Assembly: GCA_023417735.1 (NCBI GenBank)
Contig: JAEZEK010000392.1
Location: forward strand, 1 to 5,920
Source: Pseudomonadota bacterium
GTDB lineage: Bacteria > Pseudomonadota > Alphaproteobacteria > Rhizobiales > Afifellaceae
DNA length: 5,920 bases
Direction: 5' to 3'
Under the pieces are notes generated by a model. That model was not told the DNA's origin. It was given only the letters and a program-made list of their open reading frames with translations, and did not search any database. Positions 4,882-5,920 of the stretch are shown piece by piece (the stretch's first letter is position 1; each line of letters opens with the position of its first letter). Both the position numbers and the translations under genes were made by a program.

Positions 4882-5920
4882 GCGTCGAGCCCCGCGATCG
4901 CCTTGGCGAAATCGTCGGCGGAAAACGGCTGGAGGTCGTCGACCTGCTCGCCGACGCCCACGAAATGGACCGGCAGGCCGTGCTTGGCCGCGATTGCGAC
5001 GAGGATTCCGCCGCGGGCCGTGCCGTCGAGCTTCGTCATCACCAGGCCGGTCACGCCCGCTTCGCGGCCGAAGACCTCCACCTGCGACATCGCGTTCTGG
5101 CCCGTGGTCGCGTCGAGCGTGAGCAGCACCGCATGCGGCGCGCTCTCGTCGTGCTTGCGGATGACGCGGATCACCTTGGCGAGCTCGCCCATCAGCTCCG
5201 CCTTGTTCTGGAGCCGGCCGGCCGTGTCGATGATGAGCACGTCCTCGCCGGCCTTCTTCGCCTCGACCATGGCGTCGAAGGCGAGGCCCGCGGCATCGGA
5301 GCCGGTCTCCCGCGCGATCACAGGGCTTCCCGTCCGCTCGCCCCAGATCTTGAGCTGCTCGATCGCCGCCGCGCGGAAGGTGTCGCCGGCGGCCAGCATG
5401 ACCGAATGCCCGGCGGCGCGGTACTTGGCCGCGAGCTTCCCGATCGTCGTCGTCTTGCCAGACCCGTTGACGCCGACCATCAGGATCACGAACGGCTTGC
5501 GGCCCGGCTCGAGCGCGAGCGGCTTGGCGACGGGCGCGAGCACCCTGGCCACCTCGTCGGCCAGCACCCTTCGCACCTCGGCATCCGTCACCTGGCGGTC
5601 GAAGCGGTCGCGCCGGAGCGCCTCGGTGATCCTGGTGGCGGTCGGGACGCCCAGATCGGCCTGGATCAGGATGTCCTCGAATTCCTCCAGCGTATCCTCG
5701 TCGAGGCGCCGCTTCGTGAACACCCCGGTGATGCCGGACGTCAGCGACAGCGACGATTTGGACAGCCCCGATCGCAGGCGCTGGAACCAGCCCGACCGCT
5801 CCGTCACGGCGGGCTGCGGCTCCGGCGCCGCCTCCAAGAAGGGCGGCGGGGTGACGACGGCCTCGGTCGGCATCTGCTCGAGCGCGGCCGCCGAATCGGG
5901 CGCGGCCTCGGCGAGCGGCT
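4878..5920 (-). CDS. ftsY: Signal recognition particle receptor FtsY (N-terminus probably beyond right edge)
   Basis: SRP-type GTPase that docks ribosome/SRP complexes at the inner membrane so that membrane proteins reach SecYEG. Counting from the in-frame ATG at 5873 (331 residues), the basic amphipathic membrane-targeting stretch [14 protein letters not shown] is at 28-41, the N domain at about 42-120, and the GTPase G domain follows: P-loop [10 protein letters not shown] (134-143), insertion-box element [11 protein letters not shown] (164-174), G3 DTAGR (216-220), G4 TKLDG (280-284) and closing loop [12 protein letters not shown] (306-317). All catalytic motifs are intact. The frame stays open from 5873 to the window edge with the same Ala/Glu/Pro-rich composition, and no clear Shine-Dalgarno sequence precedes ATG 5873, so the acidic A region probably continues outside. 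The stop overlaps the yciB start. Confidence 0.96.
   Translation of the reverse strand, partial: PLAEAAPDSAAALEQMPTEAVVTPPPFLEAAPEPQPAVTERSGWFQRLRSGLSKSSLSLTSGITGVFTKRRLDEDTLEEFEDILIQADLGVPTATRITEALRRDRFDRQVTDAEVRRVLADEVARVLAPVAKPLALEPGRKPFVILMVGVNGSGKTTTIGKLAAKYRAAGHSVMLAAGDTFRAAAIEQLKIWGERTGSPVIARETGSDAAGLAFDAMVEAKKAGEDVLIIDTAGRLQNKAELMGELAKVIRVIRKHDESAPHAVLLTLDATTGQNAMSQVEVFGREAGVTGLVMTKLDGTARGGILVAIAAKHGLPVHFVGVGEQVDDLQPFSADDFAKAIAGLDA

Noticed and set aside
1..5920. tRNA or rRNA genes, CRISPR repeats, insertion-sequence ends, toxin-antitoxin or phage genes
   Set aside because: No tRNA cloverleaf, spaced repeats, transposase or terminal inverted repeats are visible; almost all of the window is covered by core genes.

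Overview
The window is a GC-rich chromosomal segment with the gene order and protein signatures of an alphaproteobacterium, most likely of the Rhizobiales. The support is the order acnA (divergent) - ccmA-ccmB-ccmC-ccmD-ccmG - (small membrane protein) - yciB - ftsY, the strongly G/C-ending codons, and the close family-type sequences of the encoded proteins. The genus cannot be fixed from the sequence alone.

Layout. Positions 1-512 on the minus strand hold the first 170 codons of aconitase A, which starts at a GTG with a clear Shine-Dalgarno sequence; the rest lies outside the left edge. A divergent intergenic region of about 225 bases follows and contains two G/C-rich inverted repeats. Positions 739-3594 on the plus strand form a compact cytochrome c maturation operon: ccmA (ABC ATPase), ccmB and ccmC (membrane subunits), ccmD (53 residues) and ccmG (membrane-tethered thioredoxin-like reductase). 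ccmA/ccmB and ccmC/ccmD/ccmG share 3-4 base stop/start overlaps; only ccmB/ccmC are separated, by 57 bases. After ccmG comes a plus-strand gene (3699-4322) for an unrecognised 207-residue protein with two membrane segments and a soluble C-terminal domain. Its last 32 bases overlap, tail to tail, the end of the minus-strand yciB gene (4291-4881). yciB is linked by an ATGA overlap to ftsY (4878 to beyond the right edge), so ftsY and yciB read as one minus-strand unit.

Function. CcmABCD loads haem onto the periplasmic chaperone CcmE and releases it; CcmG feeds reducing equivalents to the apocytochrome CxxCH thiols. The remaining partners (CcmE, CcmF, CcmH, CcmI) are not in the window and in this group usually sit in a separate locus. 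FtsY is the SRP receptor that delivers inner-membrane proteins, and YciB is an inner-membrane protein linked to envelope and septation functions. Aconitase is the TCA-cycle enzyme next to the respiratory-cytochrome assembly genes.

Novelty. Most of the window is conserved core genome, and I see no mobile element, CRISPR array, RNA gene or defence-type system. The points worth a second look are the unrecognised membrane protein between ccmG and yciB, a CtrA-box-like sequence at the ccmG stop codon upstream of it, a short leader-type reading frame overlapping its start, and the inverted repeats between acnA and ccmA.
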